Source: Lactifluus volemus
Lineage: Eukaryota; Basidiomycota; Agaricomycetes; Russulales; Russulaceae
Direction: 5' to 3'
Assembly: GCA_022376515.1 (NCBI GenBank)
Contig: WTXI01000072.1
Location: 62,001-126,000, forward strand
DNA: 64,000 bases
The notes under the pieces are model-generated. The model did no database searches. It saw only the letters and a list, made by a program, of their open reading frames with translations, and was not told the DNA's origin. The position numbers and the translations under genes were made by a program. Of the stretch, positions 47,262 to 60,300 are shown in pieces; the first letter of the stretch is position 1; every line of letters begins with the position of its first letter.

Positions 47262-48831
47262 CACTCAGAACTTGAAAGTTGATAATGTGTTGAAAAATGC
47301 GCCTAGAGACAAAAGGGTACAGTTTTTATGTGTCCCAGAGAGGGGGGTTTGGTCATGTATATTATATGAGTGCATGTATGCACCTTTTAAGAGGGTTCAA
47401 GAGAGGCTGTAATTAGAAAAAAAGCTGCAAGAGCATCCATAAGTAGCAGTAGATGTACTGTAAAGACTTTAGATCTATCACGGTAGAGGCAAGTTGCCAC
47501 TGTGAGGTCAGCGCCACGCCGTCAAAAATGGCACGTCCCATTTCGTCATCTCTTTTGCTTCTCTCGTTCTGTCCTTCCTCGTCTGCTCTCTGCTCCCCGG
47601 GCCTATCATGACCTCACCTTACCAGGCAACACGGTCACGTGTAGAACAACGTCATGCCACGTTTCCTGAATCCTGTCTTTTCGCCTCGGGGTTCGGCGTA
47701 GTGTAAAGCTCCTGCCTGGCTCAGCTATTTCTTCTATTTCTTACATTTCGATTAAGGGAAGTCCATTGGCCAAGACTGAGCATATGTGTTGTCCCGCCCC
47801 TTGAGGGTACAAATCCTTTCTTGAGGTTCACTGTGAGAGAGCCCGTTTCATACATAGAGCTGACCCGGAATGATCACACAACCTTGGGGTTTGCGGAAGT
47901 CTCACGGGTGGGGTCATCGATGCGTTAGGCTATCCTGTCGCTCTTTCAAAGACAATGACAGCGACTAGGTGTCTTATCTGCGATGGCGAGAGGATTTCGA
48001 ACTGCGATTCCCTCTGTAGAGTTTGTTGGACGTTGGAAAAGTAGAGCTGTATCAGACTATTATCTTTCCGGAGGATTCGAATGTCAGGATTCGCGAGCGG
48101 AATTTAAGGGTTTTTGCTCACACCACCTTCAAGCCGGAAAACTGGGGTTTGACGGGTATTTGAAATAACATTGAAGATCACTTAGACCCATATCATTCTT
48201 GTTAGCAATCACGGCTTTGCAACAACTTTGTGAGATCGACCACCATCTTGCGATCTACCTTCGGTTTGGTCCGACAGAAATGCCGGTGCCCATGCATATT
48301 GGCCCAGCGATACAGGACAATCGGAACCGGCGACTCTCTCACCGGGACGAGGAAGGTGCGTTGGCTAGGATGCGAACTGGTTAGGTTGGGGTCCGCATAG
48401 AATCACCAAAGTTAGATGGAGAAGAGTAAGGCCCAGTTTGGGAAAGCGTATCACATGTTGGCGAAGGCCAGAAACTAGTGGGAGAAACTCCCGGGAGATC
48501 GGGAAGTGAAGGACTGCTAATATACCCTTTTCCGAGTCCGCCAAACTTCGAAAATTCACGATGTCACCAACAAAATATTTGGGGTAACCACTATTTGAAT
48601 TTAGACCACGCGTTCAGACGACGGGATTGCGGCACCGCGTAGAGGCCAAGCCTATCGACGGAACCAAATATACCCGAAACAATATCGCGCAAGGAATCCG
48701 GAGCCAATGTATACTCAAAGACCGTTGTAAGCCAGTTAACTTCACAACAGCAAAACTAAACGTAGCACGAAAATACATCACCAACCAAGTGACTGGTGGT
48801 GAAATAAATTACAGGCGAAAGATGGAGGTGA

Positions 48832-50985
48832 TCATTCTTGGAGTGTTGCAAGAACCGCTTCCTTCGAGATGGAGGACCGCGGTCTGATCGTGCATTTGAA
48901 CGGAATCGGACCCCTAACACAACACGTGTGCGCATCCGGCAATACCCTCAGTTAGAAACTTGGAAAGAGCTGTTGAGGACTCACGAGGCGAACAGAGACG
49001 TGAATTCCTGCGCAGGGGGCATAGGATGCCCCTCAGTATCCGTCGCAGGAAGAAACTCATATGCGGAGAGCATACTTGCCATCCCCACCCACAGCACGTC
49101 GCGCGCGAAGAAACGGCCCGGGCAGATACGACGTCCGTACCCGAATGCGGCCTCCGGAAGCGGTTCTGGTGTCACGGGGTCCAAGAAGCGCTCCGGTTTG
49201 AATTTAGATGGCTCTGGATATGTTATGGGATCGTGCATAATCGCCCTACCAGGGAGAAGAAATAATAGGGTAAAAAACGTAGGAAAGTAAAGGGAGAGAC
49301 CATACCAAATGTTCGGGAAGACAAGGGAGCCGGCAGGAATAAAGTAGCCCTCGTAGACGTCGTCTTCTGTTAGACGATGAGGAATGCCTAGTACCGAGAC
49401 CACCTCATGAGCACATTGCGAAGGTGATACAATATCTCATAGTTGCCCTGACCCAGCGGACCCGGAGGGCTCCATCGCAGCACTTCATGGAACACGGCTT
49501 TGACGTAGGGTAGAGCGTCTTCATCCCCGAAGTCAGGAAGGTGGTCAGGACCCAAAACCGAGTCAATCTCTTCTTGGGCACGTCTTTGTATTTCAGGGTA
49601 AAGAACCATAGCAAGCACGAAAGACTGAAGGCCAGCCGTGGACTGCCGAAAGGAATCAGGACGAAATGGGTCCAAAGGAAGTCACAGGCGTACAGTGTCG
49701 ATTCCAGCTATACGAGGGAATCTTAGCACTCATAGTTTACGCATGAAGTTATATATGGTACCGAGATAAACAGTGCTAGGTAACGCTTTCGCCATGAGAA
49801 TTGTTTCTGGCGTTGAATTTTCGGAAAGTTCTGTGATTGTCGATGTCGCAATGGAAGGCACTGCCTTGTTTTCTTCCTGGTTCACTTTTGAGAAACCATC
49901 AAAGAATGACAGGGGTACGATGAAATCACACCAAAGCCTTCTTGACCGCTTCATACGGTTCATCACGGCATCGATCAAGGTTGCGTTTCCACATCTCTGC
50001 ATCCTTCTTGAAACTAGCACCAGGAAACCACCACGGCAAGTGGATAACTGTATCGAAGAGTCACCCAAATCCCCTGAATCTAGTGGCTGGTTCAACTTAC
50101 GGAACGGAACTAAGTTGAATATACGACCTTTCGTTTGGGCCACATTTATGCCTCGAAGTGCGCATCCGCAAGCGCAATAATTGGGTCATTCCGTGGGGAT
50201 ACATCGAAACCATACGCAACTGACAGGCTAGCCTGCCCGGGCATGCTAAAGTAAGTTGTTTAAGAGCATAGTGAAGAAAAGAGGGGATTCTCACGCACTA
50301 ACGAAGGTGCTTCAGGAAGTCTTGTGGGGTGTCGCACAGGTTTCTCAACAATTGTCGAGCTGCTTTCACTTGCATCGGGTGATACTGACGCGCCATAGAT
50401 GGCTGGACTTGAGCGTAGAATGCTTTATGCCAGGTCCTCCATTTGTTGCTGTATGGGAAAAGGCTGAATACCCATTTTCCTGCGTCGAGTCTGCACGTAT
50501 TGTCGGCATAGAAAAAGATTCGTCATTAGTCTTCTCACAATTCCGTCAGAGCTTTCAATTGGGGCCTGATCGACATTAAATAAGAGGTCAGGCAAGATAA
50601 TGACACATTAGCCAACAGACCTATCAGAATATATCGATGATCGCTTCTCAAGAAGATCCCTCGCAACTTTCTCGGAGTTCAGGGCGACTAGATGTGTTCC
50701 AAACAGTTCCGCATGAACAATATCGGACCCTAAGCATGTCCAATAAGCAATCGGCATTGAACATATGTGGTAGTATATGTTTATAAGCTTACCCGTCTCC
50801 TTTCCCCACTTTTCATACGCGAGCCACTGATATTTGAAAGGTACGTTAAGGAGGTTCCCGATGAATGGCAGATGCTTGGGACCAGGCGGAAAAGGGAATG
50901 AGGATCGTCGCTTTCTACGCAATAGCACATACACAATGGATGAGACAAGGGAAGTAATGAAAAGGTGTGAGAAAGTGAAAAGCAT
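48832..50985 (-). CDS. Cytochrome P450 monooxygenase
   Basis: Membrane-bound haem monooxygenase of the fungal O-methylsterigmatocystin-oxidoreductase-like type. ATG 50985 gives a hydrophobic anchor (FITSLVSSIVYVLL), basic stop-transfer, then the FPFPPGPKHLPFIGNLL proline hinge. Later: WKWVFS-type SLFPYSNKWRTWHKAFYAQV, I-helix YLAGIDTSTAGLQSF, K-helix FHEVLRW, PITYPEPSKFKPERF, and haem loop FGYGRRICPGRFFA with the Cys ligand. The last exon, ending at 48832, adds GPIPFKCTIRPRS after a perfect GTGAGT donor; without it the protein would stop early at the TGA near 48981. About ten exons. One base seems missing near 50151 (GAGGGCATAAAT expected) and an exon joint near 50246 is one base off. Substrate unknown. 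Confidence 0.92.
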
Positions 50986-51469
50986 TTAGATTTGGGGGTT
51001 CACGAGGACCTGGCATCGTGGCTGGTGCTGCGCGTGAGAATTTGAAGAGTCGCCGTGAGTGGTCACTGGGCGCCTACAGCATGCCAAGCAGCCAAACTCA
51101 CATACAGTAACGCCAAACCAGAGCAGGTCTAAGAATGGTGAGAGGCGCCGCTTGACTACTACTAGTTCTCGTAGGCTGCAGGCTTACTATGCCATTCAAT
51201 TAGACAACGTCGTGTGCGTTGATGCATTGACGTCGGAGTTCACCGGATAGTACCATGAGCCTTCGAGTTCGTCTCTCGTCCCTAAACCTACGCCATTCTT
51301 CCGTCCCCGCCCCGTGACGAATAGTTCTACTGTATAGTACTCTTCCACGCGTAACTGTAGTATCTCCAGCAATGCAGAAATGTCCGACTCAGCTGGGACC
51401 GTTGCGAGCCAGTGGATATAGGAAATCATTACACCCCATAAAACTGTACAACGTGTCTCAACCGACCAG
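50986..51469. other. Intergenic, P450 promoter side
   Basis: No gene recognised; presumably the P450 promoter. Confidence 0.35.
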
Positions 51470-51925
51470 TTCTACTAGATGAGCATTTTCACTCCGTTCG
51501 AGAAGCAGCTTGACAACTTCGAGATGGCCATTGAACGACGAGTGGAGTCCAGAGGTTTCGTTCCGGGGCATTCACATCAGCGCCCTTATCAATCACGCGA
51601 TATCAAAGACTCCTTGTCGGAGAAATGCGAGAACTAGACTATTGGGAACCCGTCAACATCGACGGGGGCTATTATTACAATAGCTGGAACAAGCCGATAA
51701 AACTGCTTCTTGCGCAACCTCCAGCCGCCAATCTTCATGATATTCAGGAATTTTTCCGGGGTCGAACCTAATGGCAAGAACCTCAGAAAGCTGCTGAACA
51801 CGAAGAGGTCGAATCGCCACGGTAAGGCATTGAAGGAGGCGATGAGCACGTTCACGCTTCTTCTTTCAACCCCTAGCAGAATATGTTCATATTATGTACT
51901 GTCCAACTTTTCGGGTTGCTCCGAC
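51470..51925 (-). pseudogene. Relic of a third STAND/ankyrin gene
   Basis: Decayed minus-strand fragment homologous to genes A and B. Read with frameshifts it matches PEKLDST, YEHILLGVERR, the HRLLQCLTVAIRPLRVQQL block (out of frame), YHEDWRLE-type sequence and VDGFPIV. It then jumps directly to two ankyrin units, KGADVNAPERN and NGHLEVVKLLLER. An in-frame stop follows PEKLDST. The N-terminus, NACHT and most ankyrin repeats are absent, so it is an internally deleted remnant. Confidence 0.75.
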
Positions 51926-52267
51926 TACTCTCACATACACATGTTGGGCCGTCATGTTGTTGCAGTGCAAGGCCTAGGCTATACACCTTTCACCAGCAAA
52001 AAGAGATCGTGCCTTTGAACCCGCCAACTTTAGCTCGGTCACCTCGACTTCATTCCGCTAGGTTCGCCTGCTTTCTGATCCGGAAGTGCCAGTAAGTAAT
52101 ACTAATATCCGATTTCAAGTTGCGCTGCCCCCAAAATTGGAGAAATTACGTAATAAAGAGTACAGGTGATCTGAATCTGACCGTGACCACTTGTTCGGTG
52201 TTCTACCACCTACCGACATGTCATCGAGTCATCCGTCAGTCAAGAGCATTCACCAAGTCCAGGTCCT

Positions 52268-53559
52268 TTAAGCGTCAGGCGTTTCCCCGGGGCGCGCGAC
52301 AATCTTCACGCCGCTGGCTTTCCCTGCTGCGACCCTCTCCAACGCCGCAGGTATTCCTTTCAGTCCCTCTGCGATTAATTCAACATTATTAGGCTTTCAA
52401 AATAGATTAGCATTAGAACCTCTTGTAATGATGTGCGGAGACAATTTACCTTGATTGAGCCGTCCGCGAGGAAACTAGTTAGCTCCGCGTACATCTCCCT
52501 CCCAAACACTGTGTTCTTGCCACCTCGAACCGACCCGTACACCAACGTGACATATTGATTGTCCTTCTGTGTGTCCACTGATAATGGACGTGTCAACACA
52601 AGATTACCATTGGGCGCCAGGATCTCCAAGCTTGCTTCCTGTGTCTCCCGCGACGAAATGACGTCGTAGGCGATGCCCACGGGCCCCTTTATCACTTCTC
52701 TGACGACAGCGGGGATCGAAGCGTATGGCGTAGTGTGGTGGTCAATAACGTGAGTTGCACCTGCGGCGCGACAATAGCCTTCGTTGGACGCGGAGGCTGT
52801 CGTGACAATGGGGTCGAAGCCACTGAGCCTTGCTAACTGAAGAGCTTTTCGTGACGATAAATTTCAACACGAAGACAGGAAAGCAGTGCAAAAGCGTACC
52901 ATATTGGCCGACAGAGCTTGCACCACCTGTGATGAATATTGGCTGCCCAACATATCTCCCGCGTCCACTTTCTGCCCAGGGGGCCACCAGCCCCAGGCCC
53001 CCGCGTTCTATTCTCTTTTGGTATAGCCCGATGGCCGCGGTAGCTAGGCCAAGTGGAAGAGTCGAGGCTTGATCAAATGTTAGATGGTCCGGGATCTGAA
53101 AGCGACCGAGGTTAACGCAACATTATGCATCGGCAGAAAAGGGAACGGACTTTGGCAACCAGCAACGCATCATCTATAAGAACGTATTGCTGGAACGTAC
53201 CCATATGGTTTCCGAAGTGGGCTTGGAAAACACTAGTCATTTTACGTTAGCGCCACACGCAACACAGGGACAGGCGAATGCCAATGGCTGACGCACACTC
53301 TATCACCTTTACTCACTTCCGACACACCTTGCCCAACTTCTTCAATGGTGCCCGCGCCATCGCACCCCGCAATATAAGGGTACCTGTCAACGAGGAATCC
53401 AGTGTGTTGAGAAACCTTGTCAACTGGGTTCAGTGCGCATGACTCGATCTTGACAAGAAGAAAGCCAGGTCCAGGTCGAGGGATCTCTCGAGTGGCGATT
53501 TGGAACGGGCCGCCCATTTCCGAGAACCACAAGACTTTCTGTTCTGATGAGTGTGCCAT
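52268..53559 (-). CDS. Medium-chain reductase (quinone oxidoreductase/enoyl-reductase type)
   Basis: NAD(P)H-dependent MDR protein. ATG 53559 starts MAHSSEQKVLWFSEMGGPFQ, then the GroES-like half with CALNPVDKVSQHTGF and YIAGCDGAGTIEEVGQGVSE. NPVDK in place of the zinc-binding Cys-His of alcohol dehydrogenases marks the non-zinc branch (quinone oxidoreductase, trans-enoyl reductase). The Rossmann half has ITGGASSVGQYALQLARLSG, then AAGATHVIDHH and a C-terminal GIPAALERVAAGKASGVKIV. Five or six exons; the acceptor before GLKGIPAALER (about 52355) is uncertain and a tiny exon may be missed. Enzymes of this branch include partners of polyketide synthases, but none is present here. Confidence 0.87.
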
Positions 53560-54262
53560 GAATGTTGAACCCTAGGAGAAAGGTGCGCAACGACTAGGCC
53601 CATCGCTTGCCCCTTTTAATGCGTGAAGTTATGCGCCCAAGTCGTTACGAGGGCGTCGGAACAATGTTTACAGGCCGCACCCAGGAAAGGTTACCCGTGT
53701 TCAATCAACGGGGAGCGCAGGTGGGTCAATGATACCTACATTAGTAGCATGATCCACCTGGCGTTATCGACCCACTTCTTGAGAACTTATCGCTATTAAG
53801 TTATTTGATAATGAACAGTAATTCTCATTTGGTAATGGAAAGTGGCTCATTGACGCGCACTGCTTCAGACCCGGGTGGGTTTATCATACCCGGTGTCCTT
53901 CCCCTAGTCCAGACCGCCTTATAAAGTAAAATCGCATAGCCTTTGGGAGGAAGGTCTTAATTGTGATAGCCGTGGGACACTAGTTACAAGGAGACCAAGG
54001 GCGGCAATCGGGGAAGGGATTGAAATATGGAAGTGCTAGTTCCAGACACGTTAGTACTGGCTTCGAAAAGATAGCATGACCAGAGATGCGTGAGTCAGAA
54101 ATACACTGGCAGGAACAGGAATGGCCATTTGGTGGTCCTGACCCTCGATGAATGGGGGAGAGTCAAGGGTGTTACGGCACTTGCACCTATCAAAGGCTTT
54201 GTAACTAGTTCTGCGATGCATCGAATCGGACTTGGGCCATTGGCAAGCTTGATTCTCTGGCA
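53560..54262. other. Intergenic
   Basis: MDR promoter side. No gene or repeat that I can support. Confidence 0.35.
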
Positions 54263-54885
54263 GTACTATATCAGACCCACTCTTCGGACAGACCCACCTT
54301 TTGGTCATGTCAAATATCTCGCTCATTTTCCACTGTTTCACATGAAATTTGGAAAATGCAATTCTATGTATTGCCTGGTGATAATCTGAGTGTTTTTGTG
54401 ACATGAAATGAGCTTTTCTATGGGGAGCAAAAATGCATTTTGTCACGCATGCCGAATTTGCCAGGGGTTGGAGTTTGGCACATTGAGAGCCCGACCACTG
54501 ACAGCAGGAGGTGCACGCGCTGTGCCTGTCACGTGGCACGGTTAATATCATTTAGTTACTGTAGTCTTATGGTGTGAATGTGTTCTCTACATAAAATCTC
54601 GATAACATGGAGTGGCAGATTGGACTGGGAATTTGAATGAGCAGATGGTATGGGGCAACTTGAATGTTGACTTGAATGCTGGTCCTTGCCAACATCGAAC
54701 CCGTATACTGTAGTGTGGTGGGCCGCTAAGGTGGCCAAGGTGACACTGGACGTGGAAACCCATGTTGACGAGCACACACATCAAGGGAGGGCTGCTTGGG
54801 GCTCCTGGAACCGTTGGTGGAACGGAGTCTCAATTAGTGCTGTCCGAGAGGTGGGTCTGTCCGAAGAGTGGGTCTGATACAGTAC
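54263..54885. mobile_element. MITE-like element with 42-bp terminal inverted repeats
   Basis: The left end (54263-54304) and right end (54844-54885) are inverted copies with three mismatches in 42 bp; the core TATCAGACCCACTCTTCGG is identical. The 623-bp unit has no transposase frame, so it is non-autonomous. A clear target duplication is not visible; TA at the edges is possible. Confidence 0.8.
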
Positions 54886-55123
54886 GTCAAACGTACGGTG
54901 CGTTGAAACAACCATTATTTCTGGGACTATTACTGTACAGTATTTACAAAGAATCCAGGGAACCGAGCTTCTCCATGCTGATTTCAGTCGGTCGGTTCCG
55001 AAATTAGAAGGCGAGAAAATGCACTAGTACAGTCTTGACCGAACCGTCAGCCTATTTTTTTTCCATCTACAATCGGGAATCAAGTGGGACAGGTATTGTT
55101 AAGCTACGATGCCTTTGCTATTC

Positions 55124-57012
55124 TTATAGGTTCAAGTTGTGAGAATCAAGGTCAAACGATGGGTGAGAGCTATTTACCAAGAACCTGCCGTGACAGAGCC
55201 CTAAGTATAGCCGGAAAAGCCTTACACACTCGTTATGACCCATGTGGGGGAAATCTGCGCCGAGGCGGTAAGCAGCTGCAAATCCACTCGTGATTGCGAG
55301 TTCATGCATGTTGAGCACTGTAAACACAAAGTTTGAAAGTAGGCGTGAAGTACAGGGAGTCCATACCAGTCCAAGCACCCGCATAGCTATGAGCCAAGAA
55401 GAGTCATAGGTAAAAGAAATGGGACAACAAGAGAAGGCGTACAAGGTACCCCGCGTCCCATTGATCGCCCACATCCAAGGGACGACGCGCGCGTAGTGTT
55501 GCCAGCGGTGGCTCTGTTGTTTCCACCACTTTTCGCCAATGACAAGCTCCCGCTTGATTTCGTCCTTCGTCCAGAGTTCGCCGGAGCCATCTTTGTCTAG
55601 AAAGATCGTTTGGAATATGTGTGACTGTCCAGCAGATGCCGAAAGTTGAGGTTGGTAAAACGTCAGGTCGAAAGACATCTCCAGCTTCTTGAGCGAGGAC
55701 GGATATTGGTAGGTGTAGTAGAGGGGACGGAAGTCCGTCTCGCCACGGTCTCGCTCCGCGTCGGTCGCGGTCGAGGTGATAAGCTCAGGCTTAAACTCGG
55801 TCTCGTAGTGCTAGTTGGCCACTGTGGTATCAGCATTACGCCGATAGGGTTGGGTAAGGAACAAAAAAAACCTTGCGCATATAATCTGTATCTGTATGAG
55901 TCACGGTCAGATCGTGGAGATACTTGACCCCGCCGAGGACACATCGTTCCATCCAGTTCGCCTCTTTTCCCAGGATGGTAAGAGCGTTATCGGCGTCCGT
56001 AGCGAGGATGAGCGAATCAAACTCTTCAGTCTTGAGTTGGTTAGGGTAAGGCGTCTGATCACAGTATTCCAGTATGGTACGTTTCTTGGTACGCGAAACG
56101 AGACGCATAACCACACAGTTGAGGCGGAATGTAACGTTGCCTGTTTGCTCGACTTTGTGTTGCCAGGCTTTATATGTGTCAGAAAGCTAGGGATAAATGA
56201 ATATCATACAGTCGGAAGACACTGAGAGGAAAAGACGGACCTTTTGGAAAGAATACATCTCAGGGATGCTTGCAAGGAGGCTGCGCTCGTCGTATTCGAA
56301 CAGACGCATGCTCGGGTCTTTGAAAACGCGTTCCTTTCTCACAGTATGTCAGAAAAAAAGACAGCTGGAGGCGAGGACGGATGATGCACCAAGATAGCGG
56401 ACGCAACGAAAGGTGTCTGGTTCCCAGTCCCGAAAAAGAGAGCAGCCAGAGGATATACCATCCTCTCTCCAAAGTCCTTGGAAAGTCTGAAGAGCCAAAG
56501 AAGCGCATATATGGGGAGCAAGGCAAGAATAACTTCAAGAATTTTCACAACCCGGAGCACCCGCCCAATTTCCGTATGTCATGTGCAAGGCGCTCTGTGA
56601 GCGGGGAGGGAAAGACGTTGGTCCAAAAGTTTTCGCCTTTACCGAAACTGATTCTTTGTTTTGGGGAAGAGTTGTGGAAATAGGAAAAGAAAAATAAGCG
56701 TGAGGAAGAGAGCCAGGAAAAAGTACTGGACGCGCACTGCATGTCCACTCTCTCAGGCGGGAACTGAAGATCACGAAAGATGCGCAATGTGTTGGCAAAA
56801 GCAGGCGAGCAGCCTTGAACACCGTCGTTGATGTATGACGCGCCATATCGCTCACAATCTATATCCATGGAGCTCGCCATGCCACCTGGGACGGGTTCCT
56901 TCTCAAAGACGGTAACAGAAAACTTGTCCGGATGGTTGGAGAGGGCATAGGCAGCTGATAGACCGGCTGCACCCGCCCCGACAATGGCGACGCGGTGAAG
57001 TTGAGTGGGCAT
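55124..57012 (-). CDS. FAD-dependent amine-oxidase-like oxidoreductase
   Basis: Flavoprotein with NAD(P)/FAD-binding fold. ATG 57012 starts MPTQLHRVAIVGAGAAGLSA, the dinucleotide GxGxxG motif, then VTVFEKEPVPGGMASSM. Middle: FGKGENFWTNVFPSPL, a hydrophobic segment ILEVILALLPIYALLWLF, FGTGNQTPFVASAIL, RVFKDPSMRLFEYDERSLLA and EEFDSLILATDADNAL. C-terminal FYAGAWTVLNMHELAITSGF is the FAD-closing motif of this family, followed by FRLYLGLCHG. Seven or eight exons. One base is missing near 56563 (GGCCGGGTG expected). The stop at 55124 leaves a tail that does not look conserved after GADFPH, so the last exon is less certain. Substrate unknown; co-oriented with the P450 and MDR genes. Confidence 0.82.
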
Positions 57013-57353
57013 GATGGATATTTTGAAAGAAAGATGGAATGCATATTCGAGGGAAGGCGAACAAATCAATCACGGGAACAAACACGTACAGATTGATCTG
57101 CAGCGGCCATTGCAGGGTAGTCCCTGTCCATATATGTATCCATCTTCCAAAATCATTTCAGCATTACCTCATTGGTCACAAAACCATGCTCTGCTGAGAG
57201 AATGAAAATAAGTTCTTAATTAGTTCAGGCTGCTACCTCTTTCTTCTGCATGAGATCGTCCTCATCGTTCTCAACCTCCAGACGAACGTGTCCCTGTAGA
57301 CGAGAAATGGGAAATGGCTCCTTTGTTACTTTCATTTCATTCCAGCATCCTGT
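57013..57353. other. Intergenic, FAD oxidoreductase / STAND B 3' end
   Basis: No gene recognised. Confidence 0.35.
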
Positions 57354-60300
57354 CTAACAAGAGGTGCGTCCAAGTCTCTTCGCACCCACATCAACGCCTT
57401 GATCGTGTAACAGCTGCGCGAGGTCACGACGTCCGAATCGTGATGCTGTGTGTAAAGGAGTCCACCCATCATCGTCTCAGGGATTCGCGTTCGTACCAAG
57501 CGCAACTAAATTTCGTTGACATCAGCGCGATGACTGAGAAATGACTCGGAAACCCACAATCTCAGTCACGACTGTTCCCTGTTTTGATGCGGTATGCATC
57601 CGAATGCATGGTTTTTTTTCTGGTGGACGGCGTAGATACATCCATGCTGATCCAAGACTCCACATCTCCCATTCCCCTGTACTCGGTTAGCAGCCTTTCC
57701 ACTTCGCGTTTCCCGTTTCTTCGGGCTAGGTCTAGTGGAGTCTCCTCGTTACCGTTCCGCATATTAACATCTGCACCTAATTCAAGTAGGAATTTGACGA
57801 TGCCAAGATGTCCATTTCGTGCTGCTATGTGAAGCGAGGTCCAACCGTTGACATCTTTCGAATCCGAATTTGATCCACATTTGACAAGCAAAACTACAAC
57901 GTCGAGTTGGCCATGAGATGCAAGGTGTAAAGCCGTTTTTTTTTTTTGTTTTGTTTCCCAACGTCTGCACCACGCTGGATAAGTAACTCCGCGACAGTTG
58001 AATGGCCCTTGAACGACGCGAGATGTAATGGCGTCGAGAGATCATTCCTCTGGGATTTACATACGCCGTGGTCAAGTAATAGCCGCACGATATTGAGGTG
58101 GCCCCTTTGTGATGCAAAATGTAGTGAAGTCGAGCCTTGATGATCTGTGGAATTAACGTTTGCACCGCACTTGATCAGGAAGCGAGAAATATTGAGTCTT
58201 CCATTGTCTGTTGCTAAGACCAATGGAGTGCTGTGATTCGCATTCCGCACGTCGACATCTGTGCCATGCTCGATTAGCAAAGATACCACACCTAGATGCC
58301 CGTTCTGTGATGCTATGTGGCAGGGCGTTGAGCCATCGTTCTTGCAGGAGGCCACATTCGCACCACGCTCAATCAGCAAGCGCGCAACGTTGAGCTTCCT
58401 GCTAGCAGATGCCAGATACAGGGCCGTTTCTCCGCTCGGGGTGGTCGAGTTGACGGCTGCGCCGTGATCCAGCAACGTTTGGATAATGTCTAGACGTCCC
58501 TGTTTTGAAGCTGACAACAACGGTGTCAGACCCCCATTATCACAGGAATCCACAGCTGCGCCATTCTGAATCAACAGCTGAACGACGTCCAGATGGCCTC
58601 GTTCTGATGCTGCCATCAAGGGAGTCTTGCCGTTGTTTGTACGTGGGTCCACAGCTGCACCGTTCTGGAGTAATAGTTGCACGATAGCCATGTGTCCGAA
58701 TGCCGAGGCTTCCCATATCGGCGTATTGCCGGTGTTGGAAGGGGTATCCACAGCTGCGCCGTTTCGGAGTAACTGCTGTACAATGTCGAGATGGCCGTAT
58801 CGCGTGGCTGTCTTCAATGGTGTTCGGCCGTTAATGCGACGGGAGTTCACATCTACTTCATAACGTTTTGGAACTTGAGTAACCTTGAGTCCTCTATCCT
58901 GTGATGCCACGCTCCCGCTCTGTCCATTCTGCACATGAACATCAGAGTCACGGTTTGGATAGGGTCCCAATAGGAACTCTGCATATCACGCCGTCCGCTT
59001 TTGATGCTCTGTGTAATGGACTGTAGGTCCCATTGTCCAAGCCATTCGCGTCCGCACCGTGCTCAAGCAGCAGCAGCGCAATATCGAAATATCCCTTTGT
59101 CAAGGCAGCGTGCAACGGGGTGACGTATGTGCCTCCCCTCGCATTGACATCTTGGGGATAACTGGCGATCAGGTGCTCCACAAGGCTTTTGAATCCACAT
59201 AGCGTGGCATAATATAGCGGGACTGCTTCCGGTCGCGTCGGCTGCCCACCTGACATGTGTTCAACCCAATCCCAAGGTTGATCAACGTCATATATCCAGA
59301 TCCATGTTGCGAACTGTGACCTGTCGCCGTCAAATAGCTGCTCCATAAGTTCTCCAATGCTTGATGACACATTCTCGAATTGGCCGTGGTCGACCCAATG
59401 CCGAGCAGCATATATCGATAGAGGAAACTGCTTCATTCCGTCTTTGTCGACATTATCATCCAGTCGGAGTAGGGAGCAGAGGCAAGCCTGTGCGATAATT
59501 GTGTGCGCCGGCTGGGGAAGAATGTGATAGCAGGAAAGATTTGCTCCTGCGCAGGCGAGGCGATTAGACACCAAAAACTCTTTGACAGAGAAATGGGAGA
59601 ATTGGACTACTGGGGACCCGTCCACGTCGATGATGGCTATTAGACTGGAACAGGCAAATAGAACTGCTTCTTGCGCATCCTCCAGCCGCCAATCTTCATG
59701 ATATTCTGGATGCTTTCCTGATTTAAACCGAATGGCAAGAACTTCGGCAAGCTGTTGAACACGAAGAGGTCGAACGGCCACGGTAAGGCATTGAAGGAGG
59801 CGATGAGCATATTCACGGTTTCTCCTTTCGATCCCTAGCAGAATACGCTCATATGTAATGTCCAAGGTTTCGGGTAAATCCTCGAGAGTGTCCCGGATAC
59901 TTGCAGGAAAGCAGGGGAGAAGCGCGTTCAGTTGGCAAACAATCCATCGAAACCTTGAAAATTTCTTGTAGCATAAACAAATTTGGAAGGCGCCGCAAGA
60001 TTGACTCGGACAACTTACATTCCATCAGCCTTTCGAATAAGTGTATCAACCACTAGTTCTTTATCCTCTTTTCTCCATTTTGCACTCTCCGTCTGAGAAC
60101 ACAACTGCCTTGACGTACAAACTAATGTCTTCCCTCTGTCCATTCTGGTCGTGAAGAGAAAGGCGGTGAGAGGTCAAAGGCTCGAGGAAAGATATAATAT
60201 CGACTTCACGGCGACTGGTGATACATAGACGGAGATTTGGTAGGGATAAGCTCAGGACGTCGTCCAGCAGTCTTAAAACTTGGTCACGAGGGGAGACCAC

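Larger units (their letters stand above)
46401..48831. other. Intergenic with inverted repeats
   Basis: No gene recognised. Contains two strong hairpin-type inverted repeats near 47.05-47.26 kb, listed separately; the rest is unassigned. Confidence 0.4.

Noticed and set aside
48832..57012. A full secondary-metabolite cluster
   Set aside because: No polyketide synthase, NRPS, terpene synthase or transporter is visible.
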